Origin: Paracoccaceae bacterium
Lineage (GTDB): Bacteria > Pseudomonadota > Alphaproteobacteria > Rhodobacterales > Rhodobacteraceae
NCBI GenBank assembly: GCA_019911965.1
Contig: JAIOJF010000031.1
Span: forward strand, 1 to 64,000
Direction of reading: 5' to 3'
DNA: 64,000 nt
The notes beneath the pieces are model-generated. The model saw nothing but the letters and a program-made list of their open reading frames with translations, searched no databases and had not been told where the DNA came from. The first letter of the stretch is position 1. Each line of letters starts with the position of its first letter. Shown here in pieces: positions 8,722 to 17,089 of this stretch. Both the position numbers and the translations under genes were made by a program.

Positions 8722-9627
8722 ATGGGTGACAGAGAAGAAATTCAAGCTGCAATCGCCGGCATTCCGCAACTTGCGGGCCTCACCGAGAGCGCCGAACGGC
8801 TGGGCGGATTGACCAACCGGGTGTTCCGGCTGGGCGGGTACTGCCTGCGCCTGCCCGGCCACGGCACCGAGGAATATATCGACCGTGCCAACGAAGCGGT
8901 TGCCGCCGCCGAAGCCGCACGTGTCGGCGTCAGCCCGGAACTGGTCCACGCCGATGCCGCCAGCGGCGTGATGGTGACGACGTTCATCGACGGCGCGGTC
9001 ACGATGACCCCCGATGCGTTCCGCAGCCGCAAGGGATCACCGGCGCGGGCAGGCACGGCCTTCGCGCTGCTGCACGGCTCGGGCGCGCATTTCCCCTTCC
9101 GGTTCGAGATGTTTGCCATGATCGACGATTACCTGGACATCATGTCGGGCAAATCGGTGTCCTTGCCCGAAGGTTACCACGATGTCGTGGCCGAGGCGGA
9201 ATCCGTGCGCAAGGCGCTGGCGGCGCACCCGCTGCCATTGGTGCCCAGCCATTGCGATCCTTTGTGCGAGAACTTCCTGGATACCGGCAGCCGGATGTGG
9301 ATCGTCGATTGGGAATATTCCGGCATGAACGATCCGATGTGGGATCTTGGCGATCTGTCGGTCGAGGCCGGGTTCAATGCCGATCAGGAGGCCGAGATGC
9401 TGCACGCCTATTTCGGTGCATCCCCCAGCCCCGCCGACCACGGGCGGATGGTGATCTACAAGGCGATGTGCGACCTGCTGTGGACGCTCTGGGGTCTGAT
9501 CCAACTGGCCAATGACAACCCGGCCGACGATTTTCGCGCCTATGCCGATACCCGCTTCGCCCGCTGCCGCGCCCTGATGGCCGATCCCGCCTTTGCCGGG
9601 CATCTGGACGCGGTTCGTTCCGGCTGA
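8722..9627 (+). CDS. choline kinase-like phosphotransferase, paralogue of the 4374-5258 product
   Basis: A 301-residue APH/choline-kinase-fold protein with the catalytic segment PSHCDPLCENFLD, in which H-x-D...N is kept, and IVDWEYSGMNDPMWDLGDL for metal binding. It shares layout and motifs with the kinase at 4374-5258, including the downstream HAYFGA segment, but the two are clearly diverged. ATG 8722 (MGDREEIQ) is chosen; an AAGGA lies about 18 bases upstream, which is far, and no better start is visible. It is transcribed alone, divergent from the methyltransferase and convergent with the SnoaL-like gene. Likely substrates are choline, ethanolamine or similar. Confidence 0.82.
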   Translation: MGDREEIQAAIAGIPQLAGLTESAERLGGLTNRVFRLGGYCLRLPGHGTEEYIDRANEAVAAAEAARVGVSPELVHADAASGVMVTTFIDGAVTMTPDAFRSRKGSPARAGTAFALLHGSGAHFPFRFEMFAMIDDYLDIMSGKSVSLPEGYHDVVAEAESVRKALAAHPLPLVPSHCDPLCENFLDTGSRMWIVDWEYSGMNDPMWDLGDLSVEAGFNADQEAEMLHAYFGASPSPADHGRMVIYKAMCDLLWTLWGLIQLANDNPADDFRAYADTRFARCRALMADPAFAGHLDAVRSG

Positions 9628-9642
9628 TCGTCTTGTGTCATC

Positions 9643-10056
9643 TCACCTGGCTAACTTGTGCGACAGGCGCAGCATGAAGCCCATGAAGCCGTTCGGGCCA
9701 TAAGGCTCGTAGGCCCTGAGCGCCGTGATCTTGCCGCCTTTTGTCTCGGCAAAGAATGCCTGCGGAAAGCGCAATTCCTTGCCGCCTTTCAGGACGTGGT
9801 GGGTATCCACCTCCACCGCGCAGGAGGTACCACCTTCGCCCAGATAGACCTTTTCGATGGTGAAACCGAACTTCTCCATTGATTTCAAGCCCCAGGTCAG
9901 ACCCTTCTCGATCGCCGCGCGGCCCTTCATTTCCGGGTTGGGATAATGCGGATCGAACAGCACAGCGTCATCTGTGAACAAGGCCATCGCCGCGGATTTG
10001 TCGCGCGCCTCAAGGGCGGTGAATGCGGCCTGCAGGATGTCTTTGGCATTGGTCAT
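9643..10056 (-). CDS. SnoaL/NTF2-like protein
   Basis: A 137-residue small alpha-beta cone-fold protein. The start (MTNAKDILQAAFTALEARDKSAAMALFTDDAVLFDPHYP) is the typical helix-helix-strand opening of the SnoaL-like/ketosteroid-isomerase superfamily. ATG 10056 is preceded by AAAGGAAACCACC and is preferred over 10074. It lies 20 bases downstream of the amidase gene on the same strand and is probably the last gene of the XRE-amidase operon. Members of this fold act as isomerases, hydrolases or binding proteins, so no reaction is assigned. Confidence 0.7.
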   Translation of the reverse strand: MTNAKDILQAAFTALEARDKSAAMALFTDDAVLFDPHYPNPEMKGRAAIEKGLTWGLKSMEKFGFTIEKVYLGEGGTSCAVEVDTHHVLKGGKELRFPQAFFAETKGGKITALRAYEPYGPNGFMGFMLRLSHKLAR

Positions 10057-10076
10057 GGTGGTTTCCTTTGTCATGG

Positions 10077-11504
10077 TCAGGCCCCCCGGTCCGGGGCAAT
10101 CGTTTGCCAGGCCGAGGCGGCTTCAAGTTGGGCCGAAAGTTGCAGGATCAGGGCATCATTGGCGAATTTTCCGACAAGCTGCACGCCGATCGGCAGGCCG
10201 CCCGGGGTCAGATGTACCGGCAGGCTGATCGCCGGCTGGCCCGAGGCGTTGAAGGCGGCGCTGAACGGGCTGATCTCGAACAGCGTATCAAGGAAGCCGT
10301 CCAGATCGTTGTGGTCCATGCTGATCGTGCCATGCACCGGGGCCGGGCCGTTGGTGCTGGCGGTCAACAGCACGTCGTAATCGTCAAAGAACCGCGCAAG
10401 GTTGCGCACATGCTGATTGACCAGTGCGGCACGCTGCAGATACTCGCCAAGCGAGGTGTTCTGCGCGAAGCGGATCGCCTCCTTGGTCATCTCCTGGAAC
10501 CCCTCCAGCGCCTTGTCGTCGCTGGAGGGCAGGCCGACGAACAGCCCCGCCAACGAGGCCATCAGCAGGCGGATCATGGTAGACGACAGCGCCACGGAAT
10601 CGAAATCCGGTGCCGCCTCGATCACGTCATGGCCGAGGTCCTCCAGCAGCTTCGCGGTCTTCTCCACCGCGCATCTGCTTTCGGGATGGATTTCGGGGCC
10701 GTGAAACATCGTGGTGATGAAGCCTATCTTCAGCCGCCCCGGCGGGCGCTGGATCAGGGTTTCAAACGGCGTGTCCGGCTTGGCGGTGAAATACGGGCAA
10801 CCGCTGTCGGGACCGGCGGTGATATCCAGCAAGGCGGCGGTATCGCGCACCGATCTGGACACGGCGTTTTCATGGCTCAGCCCGAAATTCGGATCGCCCC
10901 GGTGCGGCCCGAACGCGTTGAGGGCGCGTGTGGGCTTCAAACCGACAACGCCATTGAACGCCGCCGGAATGCGGATCGAGCCTCCGGAATCGGTTGCATG
11001 CGCTGCCGGCAACATGCCGGACGCCACCGCCGCACCGGCCCCGCCACTGGACCCGCCCGCCCCGTGATCGGGGTTCCAGGGGTTGCGGGTGATACCCCAG
11101 GCGGCACTTTCGGTGGCAATCGACAGCCCGAATTCCGGCGAGGCGCTGCGCCCCAACAGGCCAAGCCCCGCCGCCCGCAGCCGCGCCACGGTGGTTGAAT
11201 CGAAATCGAACACCGTGCCCTTGAACCGCTCGCTGCCATTGGCCAGCGGCATCCCCCTGACCGGCGCGTGCAGGTCCTTGATCAGATAGGGCAAACCGGA
11301 AAACCGGTGCGTCGCCGTAGCCTGATCCAGGCCGTCCAGCGCCTGTTCAAACTGCGTCAGCACCACCGCGTTCAGGGCAGGGTTCAGTCGCTCGATCTCG
11401 CGGATGGCGGTCATGAGGATATCGCGGCGCGACACCTCGCCCGAGGCGGCCAGATCGGCCAGCCCGACCAGATCACGGGCAACCCATTCATCACGTGTCA
11501 GCAT
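10077..11504 (-). CDS. amidase (amidase-signature family)
   Basis: A 475-residue cytoplasmic hydrolase of the amidase-signature family. The Ser-cisSer-Lys triad can be located: Lys76 in LPYLIKDL, Ser152 in the glycine/serine-rich GAGGSSGGAGAAVASG, and nucleophile Ser176 in ATDSGGSIRIPA. Length is normal. Its start overlaps the end of the XRE regulator gene by 14 bases, so regulator and enzyme are co-translated. The context (cupin-domain regulator, divergent TRAP importer) suggests an imported carboxamide or N-acyl substrate that is hydrolysed to acid and amine, with the substrate serving as inducer; that link is inference. GatA is unlikely, since gatB and gatC are absent. Confidence 0.88.
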   Translation of the reverse strand: MLTRDEWVARDLVGLADLAASGEVSRRDILMTAIREIERLNPALNAVVLTQFEQALDGLDQATATHRFSGLPYLIKDLHAPVRGMPLANGSERFKGTVFDFDSTTVARLRAAGLGLLGRSASPEFGLSIATESAAWGITRNPWNPDHGAGGSSGGAGAAVASGMLPAAHATDSGGSIRIPAAFNGVVGLKPTRALNAFGPHRGDPNFGLSHENAVSRSVRDTAALLDITAGPDSGCPYFTAKPDTPFETLIQRPPGRLKIGFITTMFHGPEIHPESRCAVEKTAKLLEDLGHDVIEAAPDFDSVALSSTMIRLLMASLAGLFVGLPSSDDKALEGFQEMTKEAIRFAQNTSLGEYLQRAALVNQHVRNLARFFDDYDVLLTASTNGPAPVHGTISMDHNDLDGFLDTLFEISPFSAAFNASGQPAISLPVHLTPGGLPIGVQLVGKFANDALILQLSAQLEAASAWQTIAPDRGA

Positions 11505-12129
11505 TCAGGAACTCCCCCTTCATCGACGCGCCCGAAACGATGTTGAGGATACGCGCGTCATCCTCGCTTACCGAAATATAGGCATGCGCCATCGCGGCAT
11601 CGTAATAAACACTGTCACCGGCGCACAGGCGGATCGGCTCGTAAAGATCGGTATGCAATTCGACCGCGCCCGCGATCACCACCACCAGTTCCTCGCCCGC
11701 ATGCCGGATCGGATCGGAAAACTCGGTTACATCGCGGGCCGTCACGGTGACGAATGTTGCATCTATCAGGCGGTTCTTCAACTGGGTTGCAATCGGTTCG
11801 TAGATATAGGTTCCGGCGTCCAGGCGGGCCATGTCGCCGCCGCGCGAAACCGCCAGCCGCCCGGTGCCGGCGGCTTTCGGCGTCAGGGTCGGCACGCTGT
11901 CCAGAAGGGTGACCAGATCGGTGCCCAGCCCCTCGCTCAGCTTCAGCATCACGTCATAGGTGGGCGAGGTATGCGAGTTCTCGATCTTCGAGATGGTCGA
12001 CACCGCCAGCCCGCAGGCATCCGCTACCTGCTGCAAGGTCAGGTTCTGCGCCTTGCGGAGTTTCTGAACCCGCGCCCCAAACGCGGCGCGATGGCTGGCC
12101 GTTTCGGTTTGTGCATTCGTCTCTGGCAT
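11491..12129 (-). CDS. XRE-family transcriptional regulator with C-terminal cupin domain
   Basis: A 212-residue regulator. Residues 18-72 form a Cro/CI-type helix-turn-helix (RVQKLRKAQNLTLQQVADACGLAVSTISKIENSHTSPT), and residues about 135-200 form a cupin barrel (RHAGEELVVVIAGAVELHT; LCAGDSVYYDAAMAHAYIS) that probably senses a small ligand. ATG 12129 is used; the upstream 12159 start would run through the divergent promoter. It is divergent from the TRAP operon, and the 70-bp gap contains a TTGACA element flanked by an inverted repeat, the likely target of this protein. Probable local regulator, repressor by geometry, of both the amidase operon and the TRAP operon. Confidence 0.87.
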   Translation of the reverse strand: MPETNAQTETASHRAAFGARVQKLRKAQNLTLQQVADACGLAVSTISKIENSHTSPTYDVMLKLSEGLGTDLVTLLDSVPTLTPKAAGTGRLAVSRGGDMARLDAGTYIYEPIATQLKNRLIDATFVTVTARDVTEFSDPIRHAGEELVVVIAGAVELHTDLYEPIRLCAGDSVYYDAAMAHAYISVSEDDARILNIVSGASMKGEFLNADT

Positions 12130-12140
12130 GAATTTTCCGA

Positions 12141-12182
12141 TACGATAATTTATTGACAATTTTCCTATCGTAAAACCATACT
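12141..12182 (+). promoter_or_regulatory. TRAP operon promoter with overlapping inverted-repeat operator
   Basis: A perfect -35 box TTGACA (12153-12158) is followed after 18 bases by a weak -10 CATACT (12177-12182). Inverted arms TACGATA (12141-12147) and TATCGTA (12166-12172) lie on either side of the -35 box, with centres 25 bp apart. A dimer of the adjacent XRE regulator bound there would cover the promoter. The gap is notably AT-rich against its surroundings. TRAP gene dctM starts at 12200 behind AAGGAG. Confidence 0.55.
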
Positions 12183-12199
12183 TGCCTCAAGGAGTTTCC

Positions 12200-13519
12200 A
12201 TGATCTGGCTCTTGCTCATCCTGTTTGCGCTGGCGGCCATCGGCTCGGGCGTCGCGATCAGCTACGTCGCCGGTGCGGCGGCGGTGCTGGCCTTTGTCTT
12301 CAGCGATCATGTGGCCTATCTCGGCATCCTGCCGCAGCGGATTTTCAGCCAGATCGACGTGTTCACCTTCCTCGCGATGCCCCTGTTCATCCTGGCTGGC
12401 GAGACCATGACGAAGGGCGGCGTAACGCGGATCCTGATCGACCTGGCGATGCTGGTGGTCGGGCGGCTGAAGGGCGGGCTTGGCTATGTCAACATCGCCT
12501 CCAGCGTGTTCCTGGCGGGGATATCCGGCTCGGCGGTGGCGGATGCGGCGGCAACCACCAACACGCTGGTCCCGGCGATGATCGAAAAGGGCTACCGCGC
12601 CGATTTCGCCGCCGCCCTGACAGCGGCAAGCTGCGTGATCGGGCCGATCATTCCGCCCAGCATCGTGATGATCTTCTACGGTGCCTTGATGAATGTCTCG
12701 GTCGCCGCCCTGTTTGCCGGGGGCATCGTGCCGGGGCTGCTGATGGCGCTGTTCCTGTGCGCTTACAATTTCTGGATTGCCCGGCGCGAGAACCATCCCG
12801 GCGGGCGGCGCGATACCCTGCCGCCGTTCTGGGCCACCATCCTGCGCGCCCTGCCCGCGCTTCTGATCCCCATCACCATCGTTGCCGGTATCGTCTTTGG
12901 CGTCGTCACCCCGACCGAGGCGGCGGCCATCGCGGTGGCGATCACGCTGGTGCTGGTCTTTGCCTATGCCCTGCTGGACCGCAACTCGATCCCCGCTTCG
13001 CTTGCGCTCACCAGCCGGCTGACCTCGGCCTCGGTGGAGCGGACGGTGATGCTGACCGGCTCGATCTTCATGATCCTGTTCGCGGCGGCGGTGTTTGGCT
13101 ACCTGATGGGGCTGCTGCGGGTGCCCGAACAGATCGCATCGACGGTGCAGGTGCTGGGGCTGAACAGCACCTCGTATTTCCTTTTGGCCAGCGCCATCAT
13201 GTTTCTGGCCGGCATGGTGATGGATGTCTCGATGGCGCTGGTGCTGCTGGTGCCCGTGCTGATCCCGGCGGCCATCGCAGGCGGGGCCGATCCGGTGCAT
13301 GTCGGGGTTGTTTCGTGCCTGAACCTGACGCTGGGGCTGATCTCGCCACCATTCGGGGGCTGTTTGATGGTGATCTCGGCGGCCAGCGGCGTGAATTACA
13401 TGCGCCTCAGCCTGGCGATACTGCCGTTCCTGGCCGTAGAAGTTGTCCTGCTGATCCTGCTGATCCTGCTGCCTGACCTGACACTTGCCCTGCCAAGGGC
13501 ACTTGGACTGATCCGATAA
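12200..13519 (+). CDS. TRAP transporter large permease (DctM family)
   Basis: The 439-residue large membrane subunit of a sodium-coupled tripartite carrier; about twelve hydrophobic segments and the standard length for DctM. Family motifs are visible: MPLFILAGETMTKGG, SSVFLAGISGSAVADAA, IGPIIPPSIVMIFYG, PTEAAAIAV and LTLGLISPPFGGCLMV. ATG 12200 follows AAGGAGTTTCC. The gene order large permease, binding protein, small permease is less usual than P-Q-M. The divergent amidase/XRE genes suggest that the carrier brings in the amidase substrate. Confidence 0.92.
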   Translation: MIWLLLILFALAAIGSGVAISYVAGAAAVLAFVFSDHVAYLGILPQRIFSQIDVFTFLAMPLFILAGETMTKGGVTRILIDLAMLVVGRLKGGLGYVNIASSVFLAGISGSAVADAAATTNTLVPAMIEKGYRADFAAALTAASCVIGPIIPPSIVMIFYGALMNVSVAALFAGGIVPGLLMALFLCAYNFWIARRENHPGGRRDTLPPFWATILRALPALLIPITIVAGIVFGVVTPTEAAAIAVAITLVLVFAYALLDRNSIPASLALTSRLTSASVERTVMLTGSIFMILFAAAVFGYLMGLLRVPEQIASTVQVLGLNSTSYFLLASAIMFLAGMVMDVSMALVLLVPVLIPAAIAGGADPVHVGVVSCLNLTLGLISPPFGGCLMVISAASGVNYMRLSLAILPFLAVEVVLLILLILLPDLTLALPRALGLIR

Positions 13520-13542
13520 CCAACCACCAAGGGAGACCGACC

Positions 13543-14523
13543 ATGAAGAAGACATTGTTGACTTTCGCCGCCGCTCTGTTGAGCGCGGCCCCCGTCTGGG
13601 CAGACGAGATCAAGATCGCCGTAGGCTGCCCGCCGGTTCCGGCCTGTGCCGATTGGGTCTATGCCGAAGACCTTGCCACCAGCCTGCGCGAGGCCGGGCT
13701 GGAGGCCACGGTGTTTACCGGCGGCGCGCTCGGCAAGGACCCCGAGATTGTCGACCAGCTCAGCCAGGGCCTGCTGCAGGTCGGCCTGACCAACTTCGTG
13801 ATGATCAGCGAGGTGGACAAGAACATCCTCGGCTTTCTGGCGCCTTACATGTTCGACGATATGGAGCATTTCTTCCGCGCCACCCAGGATACCGAAAGCG
13901 ATCTGATGAACGGCATCCGCGCCTCGATGGAGGCGCAGGGCATCCGCATCGCGGCGCTGACCGGGCTTGGCGGCACGATGGGCATTTTCAACGCCAAGAA
14001 GCCGGTCACTTCGGTTGCCGATCTTGAGGGGATGCGCCTCAGGGCGATCGATTCCAGCCAGATCGAATTGTTCAAGCAATGGGGCGTGCAGGGGGCCGTG
14101 GTCGATATGCCGGAATTTGCCGGCGCGGTGCAGCAAGGCATCGTGGACGGCTATTTCAACCCGCCGGTGGTGGCGCTGATCTTCCGCCATACCGAGTTTC
14201 TGACCCATTACACCGATCTTGGCGCGGGCACGCCGTTCCGTTCTGCGCTGATGTCGGCGGATTGGTATGGCGGGCTGGATGATGCGACGCGCGGCATCGT
14301 CGATGCGGCCGTCGCCAAGGCCAATGCCAATAACCGGGTCTGGACCGCCGGTGCCGCCAAGGCCGAGATCGGCGGATTGCAGAAGAACGGCGTGACGATT
14401 TCCACGCTGGATGCCGATGCGCTGGCGGATTTCGCGGCGCGCAGTCAGGCGGCCTGGGATGTGCTGATGCCCGCCGGTTCGGTCGAGGCGTTCCGCGCAT
14501 TGGCGGAAGCCACCCGCGAATGA
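13543..14523 (+). CDS. TRAP transporter substrate-binding protein (DctP family)
   Basis: A 326-residue periplasmic receptor with a signal peptide at residues 1-20 (MKKTLLTFAAALLSAAPVWA). The DctP layout is visible: LQVGLTNFVMISEVD, the FLAPYMFDDMEHFFRA segment, and VADLEGMRLRAIDSSQIELFKQWG, which leads to the usual carboxylate-contacting region followed by MPEFAGAVQQGIVDG. ATG 13543 follows AAGGGAGACCGACC. It overlaps the small permease gene by four bases. The arginine normally pairing with a ligand carboxylate lies in the GMRLRAIDS stretch; the ligand itself is not assignable. Confidence 0.9.
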   Translation: MKKTLLTFAAALLSAAPVWADEIKIAVGCPPVPACADWVYAEDLATSLREAGLEATVFTGGALGKDPEIVDQLSQGLLQVGLTNFVMISEVDKNILGFLAPYMFDDMEHFFRATQDTESDLMNGIRASMEAQGIRIAALTGLGGTMGIFNAKKPVTSVADLEGMRLRAIDSSQIELFKQWGVQGAVVDMPEFAGAVQQGIVDGYFNPPVVALIFRHTEFLTHYTDLGAGTPFRSALMSADWYGGLDDATRGIVDAAVAKANANNRVWTAGAAKAEIGGLQKNGVTISTLDADALADFAARSQAAWDVLMPAGSVEAFRALAEATRE

Positions 14524-15017
14524 AGGCGATCAATCTGGCAAGCGCGGGCGTGGACCGCGCTTGCCTGTTCCTAGCGAAACTTGCGCTTGTCGCGATGATC
14601 CTGACCGTGCTGTTGCAGATCTGGGCGCGCTACGGCTTTGATTATCCGTTCACCTGGACCGAGGAACTGGCACGCTACCTGATGGTCTGGGCCGGGCTTC
14701 TGGGGGCCACCTGCGCCTTCAAGCGACGGCTGGACCCCACGGTGATAACCCTGCCCGACGATGCCAGCCAATTGCGCCGACGGATCAGCCTGGCGATGCT
14801 GGTTCTGACGGTGGTGATCTTCCTCGCCCCGATCCTGTACCATTCGTTCTTCGGGCCGGGGATGAATTTTGAACGCGGCTTTCTGTGGCGCAGCAGCAAC
14901 CGGATATCGCCGGGCATGGGGCTGAACATGGCACTGGTCGGCAGTATCGTGCCGCTCAGCTGCATGATCATCCTGCTGCATTTGGCCGCCCTTGCGGGAA
15001 AGCGCGAAGCCCGCTGA
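14520..15017 (+). CDS. TRAP transporter small permease (DctQ family)
   Basis: A 165-residue protein with four hydrophobic segments and the DctQ hallmark FTWTEELARYLMVWAGLLGA, in which the charged EE-R residues sit between helices 1 and 2. It joins the large permease with the periplasmic receptor. ATGA overlap (14520-14523) with the receptor gene. Last gene of the rightward TRAP operon; it converges with the oxidoreductase beta-subunit gene, with 24 bases between stop codons. Confidence 0.9.
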   Translation: MKAINLASAGVDRACLFLAKLALVAMILTVLLQIWARYGFDYPFTWTEELARYLMVWAGLLGATCAFKRRLDPTVITLPDDASQLRRRISLAMLVLTVVIFLAPILYHSFFGPGMNFERGFLWRSSNRISPGMGLNMALVGSIVPLSCMIILLHLAALAGKREAR

Positions 15018-15041
15018 CAAACCGGTGTTTCGCGCCCGATA

Positions 15042-15917
15042 TCAGTTCTGCGCCACCCGGCGATGCAGGCGGTCCCAGTCGTAATCCACTTCGGCCTGCA
15101 GACCGGCGATGTCGTCTTCTGACAGATGCTTGTAGCGCTTCTGCAGCTTGACATATTCCGCCACCGGCTGGGTTTTCGTGGTGTGGTTCATGATGTAGCG
15201 GGTGCCGTCCTCGACCTCGAATAACGGAAAGACCCCGGATTCAACCGCCAGCCGCGAGGTCTTGACCATCGCGTTGTCGCCAATGCCCCAGCCCGGCAGG
15301 CATGGAACCAGAATGACCAGAACCTTGGTGCCGCGAATGGCCTTGGCCTTTTCCACCTTGGCCACCATGTCGTTGATATGCGACGGGCTGGCGGTGGCTA
15401 TATAGGGGATACGGTGCGCCGCCAGAATGTCGATCATGTTCTTCTTGCGGGTGGTCTTGCCCGCAGGCGTGCTGCCGGTTACGGCCTTTTCCGGGGTTGA
15501 TGAGCTTTTCTGCCCGCCGGTATTCATGTAGCCTTCATTGTCGAAACAGACATAGAGGATATCCTCGTTGCGTTCCGCCGCCGACGACAGCGACTGCAGC
15601 CCGATATCATAGGTGCCACCATCGCCCGCCAGGCCCAGCACGGTGGTCTGCGACTTGCCCTGCTTGTCCAGCGCCCGTTTCACACCGCTGGCGGTGGCGG
15701 CACAGGATTCGATGGTGGTGTGAAATACCGGGATTTTTACCGAACTGGTCGGATGTGCCCCACAGATGACCGCCAGGCAGGATGGCGCAACCACCCCGAC
15801 CGCGTCCTGACCGACGGTGTTCAGCACCACCCGCAGCGACAGCGCCTCGGCGCAGCCGGCACAGGCGACATGGCCGGAATAGAGCTGGCCTTTTTCTTCG
15901 TATTCGATCTTTTCCAT
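15042..15917 (-). CDS. 2-oxoacid:ferredoxin oxidoreductase, beta subunit (PorB-like, TPP-binding)
   Basis: The 291-residue subunit that binds thiamine diphosphate. The TPP/Mg motif GDGGTYDIGLQSLSSAAERN...DNEGYMNTGG is complete. Cysteines for a proximal 4Fe-4S cluster are in CAGCAE near the N-terminus, with further candidates in PSCLAVICG and VPCLPGWG. The short start MEKIEYEEKG (15917) fits the family; longer openings run into porA. Last gene of a four-gene operon. With the alpha, gamma and flavoprotein/ferredoxin subunits it should oxidatively decarboxylate a 2-oxoacid to acyl-CoA. Pyruvate is the default guess, but aromatic 2-oxoacids such as phenylglyoxylate are equally possible. Confidence 0.85.
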   Translation of the reverse strand: MEKIEYEEKGQLYSGHVACAGCAEALSLRVVLNTVGQDAVGVVAPSCLAVICGAHPTSSVKIPVFHTTIESCAATASGVKRALDKQGKSQTTVLGLAGDGGTYDIGLQSLSSAAERNEDILYVCFDNEGYMNTGGQKSSSTPEKAVTGSTPAGKTTRKKNMIDILAAHRIPYIATASPSHINDMVAKVEKAKAIRGTKVLVILVPCLPGWGIGDNAMVKTSRLAVESGVFPLFEVEDGTRYIMNHTTKTQPVAEYVKLQKRYKHLSEDDIAGLQAEVDYDWDRLHRRVAQN

Positions 15918-15922
15918 CGCTC

Positions 15923-17089
15923 TCAATCCACCCAAATCGCATCGGGGCTGGGCACCTTGTCGCGGTACTCGCCCACCAATCGCTGAATTCTGTCCGACGA
16001 TACGCTGACCCCGCCAACACCCGCCAGTAGCCCGTGCATTTTCGTCGTGTTGCCGGTGCCGAACAGGGCCGCCTTCACCTCCTGATGCAGGATACCGCCG
16101 GTGCCCGGCGAGTAATTGCGATCCAGCACAAGGGCGCAGGGCACATCGCGCAAGGCTTCGCGCAGCGCGGAAACCGGCAGGGGCCGGAACAGCCGCACCT
16201 TCAGCAGGCCAACCGCCTGGCCCTGATCGCGCATCCGGTCCACCGCATCGCGGACAGTGCCGCACATGCTGCCCATCGTCACGATTACCACCTCGGCATC
16301 CTCGCAGCGATATTGTTCGATCGGGCCATAGGGCCGCCCGGTCAGCGCGCCCCAGTCGCGCCCGGCCTCGACCACCTGATCGCAGACCGCCGCCTGTGCC
16401 GCATCCAGCACCCTGCGGCTCTTGTTCCAGTTATCCTGCGCCAGCGGCGCACCGAACGACGAGCCAACCTCGGGATCGAGGCTGAAGGGCGGCACGAAAG
16501 GCGGCAGGAACTGGTCGACCAGCGATTGCTCCGGCACATCCACCGGCTCGACCGCATGCGAGACATAGAAGGCATCGTGGTTGATCATTACCGGCAGGTT
16601 GACGGTTTCGGCGATCTTGAACGCCTGCACCACGCTATCGAGCGATTCCTGCGGTGTCTCGCTGTACAACTGCACCCAGCCGGTATCGCGCTGCGACAGA
16701 CTGTCAAGCTGATCCGGCCAGAATCCCCAGGGCGAGGCCGGCGTGCGGTTGACGTTGAACATCACGATCGAGGTCCGCGCACCGGAGGCGTAATGCAGCA
16801 ATTCGTGCATCAGCAACAGCCCCTGCGACGAGGTGGCGGTGAACACCCGCGATCCGGCATGTGACGCGCCGATACAGGCCGCCAGCACGGAATGTTCGCT
16901 TTCCGGGGTCAGCACTTCGGCGTTGAAGCGACCCTCGGTCTGCAACTCGGTCAACTTTTCCAGAATGGGCGTCTGCGGCGTGATCGGATAGACAGGTGCC
17001 ACATCGGGCTTGGACAGCATGGCTCCCATGGCTACGGCGTGATTGCCGCTCAGCAATTGCAGGTTCCGGTTGTTTGCAGCAATGTTCAT
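15923..17089 (-). CDS. 2-oxoacid:ferredoxin oxidoreductase, alpha subunit (PorA-like)
   Basis: A 388-residue subunit with the pyrimidine-binding domain (SGNHAVAMGAMLSKPDVAPVYPITPQTPI; ESEHSVLAACIGASHAGSRVFTATSSQGLLLMHE) followed by a transketolase C-like domain (EDAEVVIVTMGSMCGTVRDAVD; DRNYSPGTGGILHQEV). YPITPQTP is the well-known POR alpha motif. The start at 17089 overlaps the flavoprotein gene end by four bases. The beta gene follows five bases after the alpha stop. Its substrate pocket cannot be assigned from sequence alone. Confidence 0.87.
   Translation of the reverse strand: MNIAANNRNLQLLSGNHAVAMGAMLSKPDVAPVYPITPQTPILEKLTELQTEGRFNAEVLTPESEHSVLAACIGASHAGSRVFTATSSQGLLLMHELLHYASGARTSIVMFNVNRTPASPWGFWPDQLDSLSQRDTGWVQLYSETPQESLDSVVQAFKIAETVNLPVMINHDAFYVSHAVEPVDVPEQSLVDQFLPPFVPPFSLDPEVGSSFGAPLAQDNWNKSRRVLDAAQAAVCDQVVEAGRDWGALTGRPYGPIEQYRCEDAEVVIVTMGSMCGTVRDAVDRMRDQGQAVGLLKVRLFRPLPVSALREALRDVPCALVLDRNYSPGTGGILHQEVKAALFGTGNTTKMHGLLAGVGGVSVSSDRIQRLVGEYRDKVPSPDAIWVD

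Noticed and set aside
11954-13555. 533-codon open frame on the minus strand opposite the TRAP permease
   Set aside because: Low-complexity Gln/Arg/His-rich translation, antisense to a gene with complete DctM motifs; a GC-codon shadow.
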